A stretch of DNA of 64,000 nt from Sphingobium sp. EM0848 (GTDB lineage: Bacteria; Pseudomonadota; Alphaproteobacteria; Sphingomonadales; Sphingomonadaceae). The stretch is from positions 2,995,501-3,059,500 of the forward strand of contig NZ_JABXWB010000001.1 of NCBI RefSeq assembly GCF_013375555.1. Direction: 5' to 3'. Of the stretch, positions 1-7,313 are shown in pieces. Each line of letters starts with the position of its first letter. Position 1 is the stretch's first letter. The notes under the pieces are model-generated. The model saw only the letters and a program-made list of their open reading frames with translations, searched no databases and had not been told where the DNA came from. The position numbers and the translations under genes were made by a program.

Positions 1-524
1 AGGCGGGCGTGGTGCCGGACATCATGGCGGTGGCGAAGGGCATCACCGGCGGCGCGATCCCGCTCGCCGCGACTCTCGCGACCCCGCGCATCTTCGACGC
101 GCATAAATCCACCGATCGCGCGCGGCTTTTCTACCATTCGAGCAGCTATACCGCGAACGCCATCGCCTGCGCCGCCGCCGCCGCCAATCTCGCCATCTGG
201 CGCGAGGAGGATGTGCTGGGCCGCATCGCGACTCTGGCGCAGGGCATGGCCGAACGACTCGAAAAATTGGCCGAACACCCCGCCTTCGCCAATCCGCGCC
301 AGATCGGCGTCATCGCCGCGATCGACCTGATCACGCCGGACGCGGGCTATCTCTCCGACCTCGCGCCCCGCCTGCGGGCCTTTGCCGGAGAACAGGGGCT
401 CTTGCTGCGCCCGCTCGGCAACACCATCTACCTGATGCCGCCTTATTGCCTTGACGCAGATCAGCTCGATCACGTCTTTGCGGTGCTCCGGAAAGCCGGT
501 GATGCATTTGGCGTTTCGGCCTGA
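1..524 (+). CDS. bioA: Adenosylmethionine-8-amino-7-oxononanoate aminotransferase, C-terminal part
   Basis: This is the 3' part of a class III PLP aminotransferase; the reading frame is open from the left edge (frame beginning at base 3), so the gene starts outside the window. BioA converts KAPA to DAPA in biotin synthesis using S-adenosylmethionine as amino donor, in the cytoplasm. Visible landmarks are [13 protein letters not shown], containing the Schiff-base lysine, the block [15 protein letters not shown] that matches the family's glycine/asparagine-rich loop, and a C-terminal [14 protein letters not shown] segment that in E. coli BioA reads IRPFGKLIYLMPPY. That last motif is what separates it from other class III aminotransferases. 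No other bio gene is visible downstream. Confidence 0.88.
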   Translation, partial: AGVVPDIMAVAKGITGGAIPLAATLATPRIFDAHKSTDRARLFYHSSSYTANAIACAAAAANLAIWREEDVLGRIATLAQGMAERLEKLAEHPAFANPRQIGVIAAIDLITPDAGYLSDLAPRLRAFAGEQGLLLRPLGNTIYLMPPYCLDADQLDHVFAVLRKAGDAFGVSA

Positions 525-583
525 CTTTCTTTTTCAGCATTTTGGCGCTATGGCGGCGCGATTTTTCGACTTCCCAGGATTTT

Positions 584-802
584 ATGGCAAAAGAAGAACT
601 ACTCGAAATGCGCGGACAGGTTGTGGAGCTTCTCCCCAACGCCATGTTCCGCGTGCGGCTTGAAAATGATCACGAGATCCTCGGCCACACCGCCGGCAAG
701 ATGCGCAAGAACCGCATCCGCGTGCTGGTGGGCGACGAAGTGCTGGTCGAGCTGACCCCCTACGACCTGACCAAGGGTCGGATCACCTACCGCTTCAAAT
801 AA
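584..802 (+). CDS. infA: Translation initiation factor IF-1
   Basis: A 72-residue S1/OB-fold protein beginning [11 protein letters not shown], which is the invariant length and N-terminus of bacterial IF-1. IF-1 occupies the ribosomal A site during initiation and stimulates IF-2 and IF-3. The motif [18 protein letters not shown] and the ending [11 protein letters not shown] are diagnostic. An in-frame ATG 42 bases upstream is ignored because it adds 14 unrelated residues. The gene is followed after 12 bases by maf, so the two are probably cotranscribed. Confidence 0.97.
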   Translation: MAKEELLEMRGQVVELLPNAMFRVRLENDHEILGHTAGKMRKNRIRVLVGDEVLVELTPYDLTKGRITYRFK

Positions 803-814
803 GCCGCTTTTCTG

Positions 815-1387
815 ATGCGGCTTATCCTTGCTTCGGCTTCTCCCAGACGGCGTGACCTTCTGGGCCAGATCGGCGTGTCTCCCGATGCGGTGGACCCGGC
901 CGACCTCGACGAAACACCCCTGAAGGCCGAACTGCCCGCCGCCTATGCCGCGCGCGTCGCCGCTGACAAGGGAGCTCTGGTGGCCGCCCGCCATCCGGGC
1001 GCGCTGGTGCTTTCCGGCGACACGGTGGTTGCCGTCGGCCGCCGCATCCTTCCCAAGACGGAAACGGAAGCCGAAGCGCGCGAGTGTCTCGATCTTCTCT
1101 CCGGCCGTCGCCACCGCGTCCTCAGCGCCATCACCCTGATCGACGCCGAGGGGAAGGCCCGCCACCGCCTTTCCACCAACATCGTCACCTTCAAGCGCCT
1201 CGACCGTGCCGAGATCGACGCCTATATCGCGTCCGAGGAATGGCACGGCAAGGCGGGCGGCTATGCGATACAGGGTCGCGCCGCTGGCCTGATCCGCGCT
1301 ATTCAGGGCAGCCACAGCGCGATCATGGGCCTGCCCCTTTACGAAACCCGCGCGCTGCTGAAGGCAGCGGGCTATCCACTGGACTAG
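815..1387 (+). CDS. maf: Maf-like nucleoside triphosphate pyrophosphatase
   Basis: A 190-aa Maf/Ham1-fold protein. It starts MRLILASASPRRRDLL, the classic Maf N-terminal signature, and carries the catalytic-loop sequence LSGDTVVAVGRRILPK near residue 70 and GYAIQGRAAGLI near residue 150. Maf proteins hydrolyse non-canonical or modified (d)NTPs to the monophosphate and restrain septum formation in some bacteria. The length is normal for the family. It lies 12 bases after infA and about 65 bases before the RNase E/G-like gene, a conserved order in sphingomonads as far as I know. Substrate (dTTP/UTP versus m7GTP type) is not decided here. Confidence 0.95.
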   Translation: MRLILASASPRRRDLLGQIGVSPDAVDPADLDETPLKAELPAAYAARVAADKGALVAARHPGALVLSGDTVVAVGRRILPKTETEAEARECLDLLSGRRHRVLSAITLIDAEGKARHRLSTNIVTFKRLDRAEIDAYIASEEWHGKAGGYAIQGRAAGLIRAIQGSHSAIMGLPLYETRALLKAAGYPLD

Positions 1388-1452
1388 AGTGATTTCGAGG
1401 GAAATGGCACATTTTCCGGCTCGGCAATCACGACCAACAGGACTGACCGAAC

Positions 1453-2442
1453 ATGGCCGAATGGCTCTATGAAGAAGGCATTGGCGAGGCCCGCGCCGCG
1501 CTGATCGAAAAGGGCCGTCTGGTCGAAGCGCAGATCGAGCGCGAAAGTGAAGCCGCCCGCGCTGGCGCGGTGATACAAGGCAAGCTGACCCACACGATCA
1601 TCCCGAAACGGCGCGGGATTGCGCGCCTGCTCTCCGGCGAAGATGTGCTGGTCGAACCCATCCCGCCGAAAATCGCGGAGGGCGCCACCGTCCTGCTCGA
1701 AATCCTGCGCGAAGCCATCCCCGAGGAAGGCCGCGCCAAGCTGGCCAAGGCCCGCATCGCCCAGCCCGGTTCGAAGGCGCATCCCGCCCCCAGCCTGCTT
1801 CAGCGCATCCGCTCTACCGGCATTCCCGTTGTGCCCTGCCCTGCCCATGAGGAAGACCGGCTCGAAGCTCATGGCTGGAGCGAACTGATGGAAGAGGCGA
1901 TGTCCGGTGACATCGGTACGGAGGAAGCGGCTCTGCGCATCTTCCCGACGCCCGCGATGATCCTGATAGATGTCGACGGCTCGATGCCGCCCGCCAAGCT
2001 TGGCCCCAAGGGCGCGAAACTGGCGGCGCAGGCCATTCGCCGCATGGGCCTTACCGGCTCGATCGGGATCGACCTGCCGACGATGAACAACAAGGACGAG
2101 CGCGCCGTCGCCTCGGCCCAGATCGACAAATATCTGCCGCTCCCCTTCGAACGCACGGCGGTCAACGGCTTCGGCTTCATCCAGATCATCCGCCGCCGCG
2201 AACGCATGAACCTGATGGAGTTGCTGCGCGCCGACCCGATCGAGACGGCGGCGCTTGCGCTGCTCCGCAGAGCCGAACGCCACGGCAATGGCGGCGCGGC
2301 GACGATCACGGCCGCCCCCGCGATCATCGACCGCCTGCACAAGGCGACCGACTGGATCGAACAACTCGCCCGTCGTCGCGGCGGTGCGATCAGCTTGAAG
2401 GCGGATGCCGCCCTCGCCATATCGGCCGGCCATGTCGCCTAA
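1453..2442 (+). CDS. Short ribonuclease E/G-like protein
   Basis: A 329-aa protein resembling the catalytic part of RNase E/G. The DNase-I-like subdomain shows MILIDVDGS near residue 170 and GSIGIDLPTM near residue 200, the two positions where RNase E carries its metal-binding aspartates, and FGFIQIIRRRER near residue 240, equivalent to the family's GLVEMTRKR block. It is much shorter than RNase G (about 490 aa): the N-terminal S1 domain is very reduced and the zinc-link and small domain are missing. It may therefore act as a monomer or need partners. Its stop overlaps the start of yacG by 11 bases, indicating translational coupling. Family membership is confident, the RNA target is unknown. 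Confidence 0.85.
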   Translation: MAEWLYEEGIGEARAALIEKGRLVEAQIERESEAARAGAVIQGKLTHTIIPKRRGIARLLSGEDVLVEPIPPKIAEGATVLLEILREAIPEEGRAKLAKARIAQPGSKAHPAPSLLQRIRSTGIPVVPCPAHEEDRLEAHGWSELMEEAMSGDIGTEEAALRIFPTPAMILIDVDGSMPPAKLGPKGAKLAAQAIRRMGLTGSIGIDLPTMNNKDERAVASAQIDKYLPLPFERTAVNGFGFIQIIRRRERMNLMELLRADPIETAALALLRRAERHGNGGAATITAAPAIIDRLHKATDWIEQLARRRGGAISLKADAALAISAGHVA

Positions 2443-2626
2443 AGCCTCCTCCTGCCCGATCTGCGGCCAGCCCTCGCACCCTGAAACGCGTCCTTTCTGC
2501 GGAAAAGCTTGTCGCGACCGCGACCTTTTGCAGTGGCTGGGCGAGGGGTATCGCGTCCCCGGCCGCCCGGTTGAGGAGGAGATGAAAAAAAGTGATGATG
2601 ATGGGGTAGACAGCACCCCAAACTGA
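2432..2626 (+). CDS. yacG: YacG zinc-binding protein, DNA gyrase inhibitor
   Basis: A 64-aa zinc-ribbon protein. It has the YacG pattern CPICGQPSHPETRPFCGKAC (two CxxC/CxxxC zinc pairs) followed by RDLLQWLGEGYRVPG, matching the family's D-L-x-x-W-x-x-x-x-Y-R-I-P tail. E. coli YacG binds the GyrB subunit and blocks DNA binding by gyrase. The chosen ATG at 2432 lies inside the last codons of the RNase E/G-like gene; a start at 2405 would add nine residues with no family support. The C-terminus is acidic and disordered (EEEMKKSDDDG). Confidence 0.92.
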   Translation: MSPKASSCPICGQPSHPETRPFCGKACRDRDLLQWLGEGYRVPGRPVEEEMKKSDDDGVDSTPN

Positions 2627-2676
2627 TGCCTATAGGCACGCCTCACCAAACGCCGGTGGTTCTCACCGGCTCCCGT

Positions 2677-2752
2677 GCCCGGGTAGCTCAGTTGGTAGAG
2701 CATGCGACTGAAAATCGCAGTGTCGGCGGTTCGACTCCGTCCCCGGGCACCA
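2677..2752 (+). tRNA. tRNA-Phe (GAA)
   Basis: A 76-nt cloverleaf with acceptor GCCCGGG (2677-2683) pairing perfectly with CCCGGGC (2742-2748), discriminator A and an encoded CCA end at 2750-2752. The D arm reads GTAGCTCAGTTGGTAGAGC, the anticodon loop CTGAAAA gives anticodon GAA, and the T arm contains GGTTCGACTCC. A tyrosine integrase starts 154 bases downstream, so the 3' half is probably the attachment site of the following island. Confidence 0.98.
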
Positions 2753-2906
2753 TTTCCCTTGTTTTTCCTGTCCATAGCCGTCCGGAATCGATGGTATATT
2801 TTGGCCGGTTTGTGGTATCTCGTCCACCGCTGTCCGGGCGTGTACCTTGCTACCCGGATGCGCGAACGGTAGTTTTCTCGGTATCGAAACCGGGAAAATC
2901 AACGTC

Positions 2907-4121
2907 ATGCTTACCGATGCCGCCATCCGTAAAATCGGGCTCCGCGAGAAGCCTTTCAAGGTCGGCGACATGCATGGGCTCTATCTGCTCGTGAACCCGA
3001 ACGGCGCCCGCTACTGGCGCTGGAATTTCTCGCATGGCGGCAAGAAGCAGACGCTGTCGCTGGGCGTCTATCCCGAAGTCTCGCTCAAGGAGGCACGCGA
3101 GAAGCGCACGGAGGCCAGCAAGCTGCTCGAGCGGGGCACGAACCCTTCCACCCATAAAAGGCTCCAGCGCGCCCTGATGCTCAACGGCGGGGACAGCTTC
3201 GGCGCGGTTGCGCAGGAGTGGCTTGCCAAACTGGAGGCTGAGGGGCGTTCAGCCGCCACAATGGAGAAGATGCGCTGGCTGCTGCGCTATGCCGAGCCCA
3301 TCATCGGCCAGCGGCCGATCGGCGAACTGACCGCCCCGGAGTTTCTTGCCGTCCTGCGCACGGTCGAAGTGAAGGGACGCTACGAATCGGCGAGGCGGTT
3401 GCGGACGACATGCGGCAGCATCCTGCGGTACGCGATTGCGACCGGCCGCGCGCAGCGCGACGTCACCGCCGATCTGCAAGGCGCGCTTATCACGCCCAAG
3501 GTCACGCATCGCGCCGCCATCACTGACCCCGGAGGGGTTGGAGAGCTGTTGCGCGCCATGTGGGGCTATGAGGGCCAGCCGGCCGTCGAGATCGCCTTGA
3601 AGGTCGGCGTTCACACCTTCGTCCGGCCTGGCGAGCTGCGTCACGCGGAATGGTCGGAGTTCGATCCGGATCTGGCCATCTGGACCATTCCGGCCGAGAA
3701 GATGAAGATGGGACGCGAGCATCGCGTGCCGCTGTCCACGCAGGTCATGGACTTGCTGGAGGCGCTCTACCCGATCAGCGGCCACTCGAAATATCTGTTC
3801 CCCAGCATTCGCGACCCGAGGCGGCCGATGTCCGAGAATACGGTCAACGCAGCGCTTCGGCGGTTGGGCTATGACAAGACGCAGATGACCGGACATGGCT
3901 TTCGCGCGACCGCCAGCACCCTGCTCAACGAGAGCCGCAAATGGCATCCCGACGCGATCGAGCGGCAGCTGGCGCATGTCGAAAGCAACGATGTCCGGCG
4001 GGCCTATCTGCGCGGCGAGCATTGGAACGAGCGGGTCAAGATGATGCAATATTGGAGCGACTATCTCGATCAGCTTCGGGCTGCCGAGAAGGTGATCAAA
4101 GCGAGGTTTGGGCGGCGTTAA
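2907..4121 (+). CDS. Tyrosine-type site-specific integrase (P4/CP4-57 type)
   Basis: A 404-aa integrase with the N-terminal DUF4102 arm-binding domain (residues 1-90, MLTDAAIRKIGLREKPFKV...), a core-binding SAM-like domain and a C-terminal catalytic domain. Catalytic landmarks are the first arginine in HTFVRPGELRHAEW, the H-x-x-R box GHGFRATAS and the tyrosine in DVRRAYLRGEHW. Enzymes of this group insert islands and P4-like phages into tRNA 3' ends. The ATG at 2907 is chosen over an upstream TTG (2847) because the family starts LTD..IR. Its stop lies within a GC-rich inverted repeat (4111-4117 / 4131-4137) that could end transcription. The gene looks intact. Confidence 0.95.
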   Translation: MLTDAAIRKIGLREKPFKVGDMHGLYLLVNPNGARYWRWNFSHGGKKQTLSLGVYPEVSLKEAREKRTEASKLLERGTNPSTHKRLQRALMLNGGDSFGAVAQEWLAKLEAEGRSAATMEKMRWLLRYAEPIIGQRPIGELTAPEFLAVLRTVEVKGRYESARRLRTTCGSILRYAIATGRAQRDVTADLQGALITPKVTHRAAITDPGGVGELLRAMWGYEGQPAVEIALKVGVHTFVRPGELRHAEWSEFDPDLAIWTIPAEKMKMGREHRVPLSTQVMDLLEALYPISGHSKYLFPSIRDPRRPMSENTVNAALRRLGYDKTQMTGHGFRATASTLLNESRKWHPDAIERQLAHVESNDVRRAYLRGEHWNERVKMMQYWSDYLDQLRAAEKVIKARFGRR

Positions 4122-4141
4122 GGGGCGAAGCGCCGCCGCAG

Positions 4142-4190
4142 CCTATGCGATTAAAGGCATAAATGATGTTTATGCGAAATATCGCATAGG
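4142..4190. promoter_or_regulatory. Nested symmetric palindrome upstream of the toxin-antitoxin operon
   Basis: The outer arms CCTATGCGAT (4142-4151) and ATCGCATAGG (4181-4190) are perfect inverted repeats. Inside them GCATAAA (4157-4163) and TTTATGC (4169-4175) form a second perfect pair. All three spacers are 5 bases, so the 49-bp block is symmetric about 4166. It sits 28 bases upstream of a TATAAT box. It could be an operator for the Xre antitoxin, a transcript hairpin, or part of an integrase/excisionase site. The repeats are seen directly; the role is inference. Confidence 0.6.
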
Positions 4191-4217
4191 TGGCACACCA
4201 AATTTGCCATTTGGCAG

Positions 4218-4246
4218 TATAATCTATATATGATGCCATATGGAGG
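4218..4246 (+). promoter_or_regulatory. Promoter -10 box and ribosome-binding site of the Xre/RES operon
   Basis: A perfect TATAAT at 4218-4223 lies 30 bases before the antitoxin ATG. No convincing -35 box is visible, as is common when an autoregulator overlaps the promoter. A strong GGAGG at 4242-4246 is six bases from the ATG at 4253. The local DNA is clearly more AT-rich than the surrounding genes. Confidence 0.55.
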
Positions 4247-4252
4247 AACGTT

Positions 4253-4666
4253 ATGTCCATGCTGCAACCCATTGAGACGGCCCCCGCTCCGTTCCGGCCG
4301 GAACCCGTCACTCAGGAAGAAGGCGGTGCGATGTTTCGCGCGGCCCTCAATCTGTTCGGCAAATGGGGTGTCACGGACGAGCAGGCTGCCGTCCTGACAG
4401 ATATGCCGGTTCGCAGCTTTCGGCGCTGGAAAGCAGACGGGCCGGGCCGCATCTCGCGCGATGGGCTTGCCCGGCTTTCCAACCTTATGGGCATCCATAA
4501 GGCGCTCCGCATCATCTTTCATGAGCCGCAGCGGGGCTATGACTGGATCAAGGCGCCCAATGCGGCCTTCGAGGGCGCGAATGCCCTGGCGGTCATGCTG
4601 GGCGGCGAATTGACGGACATCATGCGGGTGCGGCGCTATCTCGACGCGGAGCGGGGCGGCTGGTGA
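4253..4666 (+). CDS. Xre/MbcA/ParS-type antitoxin of a RES-Xre toxin-antitoxin system
   Basis: A 137-aa antitoxin. Residues 25-90 form an Xre-like helix-turn-helix (FGKWGVTDEQAAVLTDMPVRSFRRWKA), and the C-terminal half (HKALRIIFHEPQRGYDWIKAPNAAFEGANALAVM) matches the toxin-binding domain of MbcA/ParS antitoxins, whose hallmark is W-x-x-x-P-N-x-x-F-x-G. It should bind and neutralise the RES toxin and repress the operon. The antitoxin gene comes first and its TGA overlaps the toxin GTG in the tetranucleotide GTGA, the typical coupled arrangement. Confidence 0.92.
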   Translation: MSMLQPIETAPAPFRPEPVTQEEGGAMFRAALNLFGKWGVTDEQAAVLTDMPVRSFRRWKADGPGRISRDGLARLSNLMGIHKALRIIFHEPQRGYDWIKAPNAAFEGANALAVMLGGELTDIMRVRRYLDAERGGW

Positions 4667-5382
4667 CGGGAATTGCGGTGCCGCCAGTCAACAGGGTCGA
4701 GTGGGAGGGTGCGGTCAGGATCATCCGCAGCATCTATCCTCCCATCGACCTGTTCGAGGATATTGCAGACCCCGCCGACTGGCCCCTCCTCATATCGGCC
4801 GAGCAGAAGACGAACCCGCGCATCATGACGTCGATCGGGAACATCGAGCTTGTCCCTCCTGAGAGACGGATCGGTGGTGTGGGGGCGTCCTATCTGATGG
4901 CGTCGTTCACCCATGTCAGCCTTGATCGACCGAGCCGGTTCTCGGACGGGAGCTATGGCGTTCTCTATGTCGCGCGAAGCTATGAAACCGCTTTGTTCGA
5001 GACGATCCATCATCATGCCCGCTTCATGGCCCGGACGGCCGAGCAGGCCGGTTGGACTTCGCAGTTCCGGGAGATTGTCCTGAAGGTCAATGCTGAGCTG
5101 CATGATCTTCGCGGCGGTGACGAGGATTTTGGTGCCTGTCTTGATCCGGAGAGCTATGGGGCGGCTCAGCAGCTTGCTGCCAGTCTGCGTGGCTCAGGGG
5201 CGGATGGCATGGCCTATCCAAGTGTCCGGCAGGAAGGCGGGGAATGTGTCGCGCTTTTCTATCCGGACTGCGCATCCAATCCCGTTCAGGGCAGGCATCT
5301 CGACTATCATTGGGATGGGAAGCGGGTCGATCTGGTTCGAGACGCTGGAAGCGGCGCGGTTTTCAGGGTGGTAGAGGGTTGA
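4663..5382 (+). CDS. RES-domain toxin
   Basis: A 239-aa protein with a RES domain, named for conserved Arg, Glu and Ser. Visible motifs are RPSRFSDGSYGVLYVARSYETALFET near residues 87-112, with the conserved arginine, tyrosine and glutamate, and a later serine/glycine block GMAYPSVRQEGGECVALF. Characterised RES toxins of the MbcT/Res group degrade NAD+ and stop growth. A GTG start at 4663 is used because it gives the 4-bp overlap with the antitoxin. All motif residues appear present, so it is probably active. It is followed after 19 bases by an exonuclease gene and may share its mRNA. Confidence 0.92.
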   Translation: MTGIAVPPVNRVEWEGAVRIIRSIYPPIDLFEDIADPADWPLLISAEQKTNPRIMTSIGNIELVPPERRIGGVGASYLMASFTHVSLDRPSRFSDGSYGVLYVARSYETALFETIHHHARFMARTAEQAGWTSQFREIVLKVNAELHDLRGGDEDFGACLDPESYGAAQQLAASLRGSGADGMAYPSVRQEGGECVALFYPDCASNPVQGRHLDYHWDGKRVDLVRDAGSGAVFRVVEG

Positions 5383-5401
5383 TGGCGAGGACCGCCGCGA
5401 T

Positions 5402-6280
5402 ATGAACGTCCCAGTGTCCGATCGCCATTCACAGGCGGCCGATTTCCTGAGCATGCACCCTGACTATCGCGTGCAGCGTCGTCTAGTCCCTGTGACTCAT
5501 TTTCATGAAGCGGACCCGCTTGCGTCCAGCCGGATCGGAGTGGCGATCGACGTGGAGACGACCGGCCTCGATCGCGAGGCCGACCGGATCATCGAGCTGG
5601 CCGTTCAGCGTTTTCGGTTCGATGATCGTGGGCGGATCATCCAAGTCGGGATGCCCCGGGTTTGGCGTGAAGACCCAGGGATTCCAATTGATCCGAAGAT
5701 CACCAAATTGACTGGCCTCGCAGCTGAGGATGTCGCTGGACAGGCGATCGATGAAGCGATGGCTGTGGATATTCTGTCGTCCGCCGAGATCATTGTCGCC
5801 CACAATGCCGCCTTTGACAGGCCGTTCGTCGATCGGCGTCTCCCGGCCACCGCCGGCAAGCCTTGGGCCTGCTCGATGGCCGAACTGGACTGGCTTGAGC
5901 TGGGGTTCGAGGGACGCGCGCTCGCGCACCTCGTCTCGCAATGCGGCTGGTTCTATGAAGGCCACAGGGCGGAAAACGACATCCTTGCGCTTCTTTATCT
6001 ACTCTCCCACGGGTTGCCGGATGGAGAGACGATCCTGACGAAGCTCATCGCCTGTTCGGAACGACCCACATATCGCGTGAATGCCATCGATGCGCCTTTT
6101 GACGCCAAGGACCGGCTGAAATCTCGCGGATATCGTTGGGATGCTGTCCTGCGTTTCTGGTGGAAGAGCATTGGCGAACAGGAGAGCGATGCCGAACGCT
6201 CCTGGCTGCTGAGCGACGTCTATGGCGGGTATGGAGAACCCGCCTTCCTTCCCATCACGGCTTGTGAGAGGCATCGCTGA
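5402..6280 (+). CDS. DnaQ-like DEDDh 3'-5' exonuclease with extra C-terminal domain
   Basis: A 292-aa protein. Residues about 40-215 are a DnaQ/epsilon-type exonuclease: Exo I AIDVETTGLD, Exo II AHNAAFDRPF, and Exo III HRAENDILAL with the catalytic His and Asp. It would remove 3' nucleotides with two metal ions. The C-terminal 70 residues hold AKDRLKSRGYRWDAVLRFWWK, a motif that I associate with epsilon-like proteins of mobile elements. It directly follows the RES toxin gene and lies in the tRNA-Phe island. It is not the chromosomal dnaQ, since it lacks the clamp/alpha-binding context. Its role in the island is unknown. Confidence 0.85.
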   Translation: MNVPVSDRHSQAADFLSMHPDYRVQRRLVPVTHFHEADPLASSRIGVAIDVETTGLDREADRIIELAVQRFRFDDRGRIIQVGMPRVWREDPGIPIDPKITKLTGLAAEDVAGQAIDEAMAVDILSSAEIIVAHNAAFDRPFVDRRLPATAGKPWACSMAELDWLELGFEGRALAHLVSQCGWFYEGHRAENDILALLYLLSHGLPDGETILTKLIACSERPTYRVNAIDAPFDAKDRLKSRGYRWDAVLRFWWKSIGEQESDAERSWLLSDVYGGYGEPAFLPITACERHR

Positions 6281-6367
6281 AGTTCCCAATCGTTAGCAGC
6301 AACGGGACACCTCGATCAGACCCTGAGCATCCGGATCGGGCCAGCTGGACCCTGAGCTCGCCTGCTA

Positions 6368-6703
6368 TCATGCCGCCCAACGATCGAGTTCGGGAAACAG
6401 CGGTACGGCAGGAGGCAGGCCGGGCTCAACAACATTTGCGTCGAACGTGCCGATAGTCAGCCATTCGACGCGCCACTCAACTCGGACGGCATTGCCGTCG
6501 AACCGGACGATGCCGGCACCGTCGCGCGCTACCTCCCAACGGCACCGCATGGCTTTATCATAATAGCCAATGAGCAACGTGCCATCGCTCAAACCCACCA
6601 AAAACCGCTCGTCTTTGTCATAGGGCACAGCCAGCACGGTCTCGACATCGCCGGTGACCCGCATACGGACACTATCTGGAATTGGGGTGATCGAAACGCA
6701 CAT
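6368..6703 (-). CDS. Hypothetical protein, 111 aa, behind a LexA box
   Basis: An unrecognised small protein with a beta-rich, evenly charged sequence, including DVETVLAVPYDKDERFLVGLSDGTLLIGYYD, which looks like a small barrel or sheet domain. The start MCVSITPIPD (ATG at 6703) is chosen because a purine-rich AGGAAAGAG lies upstream of it and because any longer version would run through the LexA box at 6729-6743. No signal peptide, membrane segment or enzymatic motif is visible. It is transcribed away from the 30-codon peptide gene at 6769, and the two share the same regulatory site. Confidence 0.55.
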   Translation of the reverse strand: MCVSITPIPDSVRMRVTGDVETVLAVPYDKDERFLVGLSDGTLLIGYYDKAMRCRWEVARDGAGIVRFDGNAVRVEWRVEWLTIGTFDANVVEPGLPPAVPLFPELDRWAA

Positions 6704-6728
6704 CGCAAAATCGCTCTTTCCTACATAA

Positions 6729-6743
6729 GAACATATAGTGAAC
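6729..6743. promoter_or_regulatory. Alphaproteobacterial LexA (SOS) box GTTC-N7-GTTC
   Basis: On the minus strand the sequence is GTTC-ACTATAT-GTTC (plus strand GAAC-ATATAGT-GAAC), an exact match to the direct-repeat LexA operator known from alphaproteobacteria. It sits 25 bases in front of the minus-strand gene (ATG 6703) and 25 bases in front of a plus-strand ATG (6769). The spacer also contains TATAGT, a plausible plus-strand -10. A match of eight fixed bases can occur by chance, but its position between two start codons makes control likely. Confidence 0.6.
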
Positions 6744-6768
6744 ATATCGAGCAGGAAAGGAGTCGGCA

Positions 6769-6861
6769 ATGGTGATAATCGACGGATCATTTCTTGTCGG
6801 TATAGCCGCAGTACTGACCAGTATCGCGACCTTGTGGCGCAGCCTTAAAGGTCGAAAATAA
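6769..6861 (+). CDS. Putative SOS-controlled 30-aa hydrophobic peptide
   Basis: A 30-codon frame preceded by AGGAAAGGAG (6753-6762), a very strong ribosome-binding site seven bases from the ATG. The peptide starts MVIIDGSFLVGIAAVLTS, is continuously hydrophobic for about 18 residues and ends in a basic tail WRSLKGRK, the make-up of a single-pass inner-membrane peptide. It lies just downstream of a LexA box. This is the pattern of SOS-induced membrane peptides such as E. coli TisB (toxin) or Caulobacter SidA (division inhibitor); I see no sequence proof of homology to either. It could also be the remnant of a longer gene. Confidence 0.45.
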   Translation: MVIIDGSFLVGIAAVLTSIATLWRSLKGRK

Positions 6862-7014
6862 GGCTCGGGGTCGGTCCGGTTGCGCTTTTCAGCAAGGCAA
6901 TCGGGCTGCCCCGAGGGCGGGCTGTCTCATTTGGCGCGTCTGTTGCCGAACGATGCCGAGGTCAGGGCAACCGCTTCATCATCGACGCGTTCGACTGATC
7001 CAAGGAGAACATAT

Positions 7015-7240
7015 ATGACGCACCGGCCTTCAGTGCCCCCCAGGCAGCACAGCACCCTATCCCGCACATCCAGCGCCGCATGCCGAGAGCATCCAGGCAG
7101 ATGAGCCCGCGACCGACTCGGGCGAAGGCGATCAGGACGCCAAGCTATCCGGTCCAGCGAAAATCCTGGGCGCTGCTGTCGGGATCGGGTCGGCCGCTAT
7201 CGTCGCGGCTCTTCTCTATGCAAGGCAACGGCGGGCCTGA
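7015..7240 (+). pseudogene. Decayed small membrane-anchored protein gene
   Basis: An AAGGAG site precedes an ATG at 7015, but the frame stops after 29 codons. Joining three frames gives a plausible protein: MT, then DAPAFSAPQAAQHPIP, then a Pro/Ala/Glu-rich linker (HAESIQADEPATDSGEGD), and a final hydrophobic segment (KILGAAVGIGSAAIVAALLYA) with a basic end QRRA. Only the last segment, ending at TGA 7238-7240, looks like normal coding sequence over a long stretch. Two single-base indels would explain this. The 150 bases before it (from 6862) hold no convincing gene. Confidence 0.35.
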
Positions 7241-7313
7241 GGGCCGCTGATAAACAGCTTTTGGCAGACAGGGCGCACGGTTTCTCGCTATCTCTTCGGC
7301 CTGCGAATCGAGG

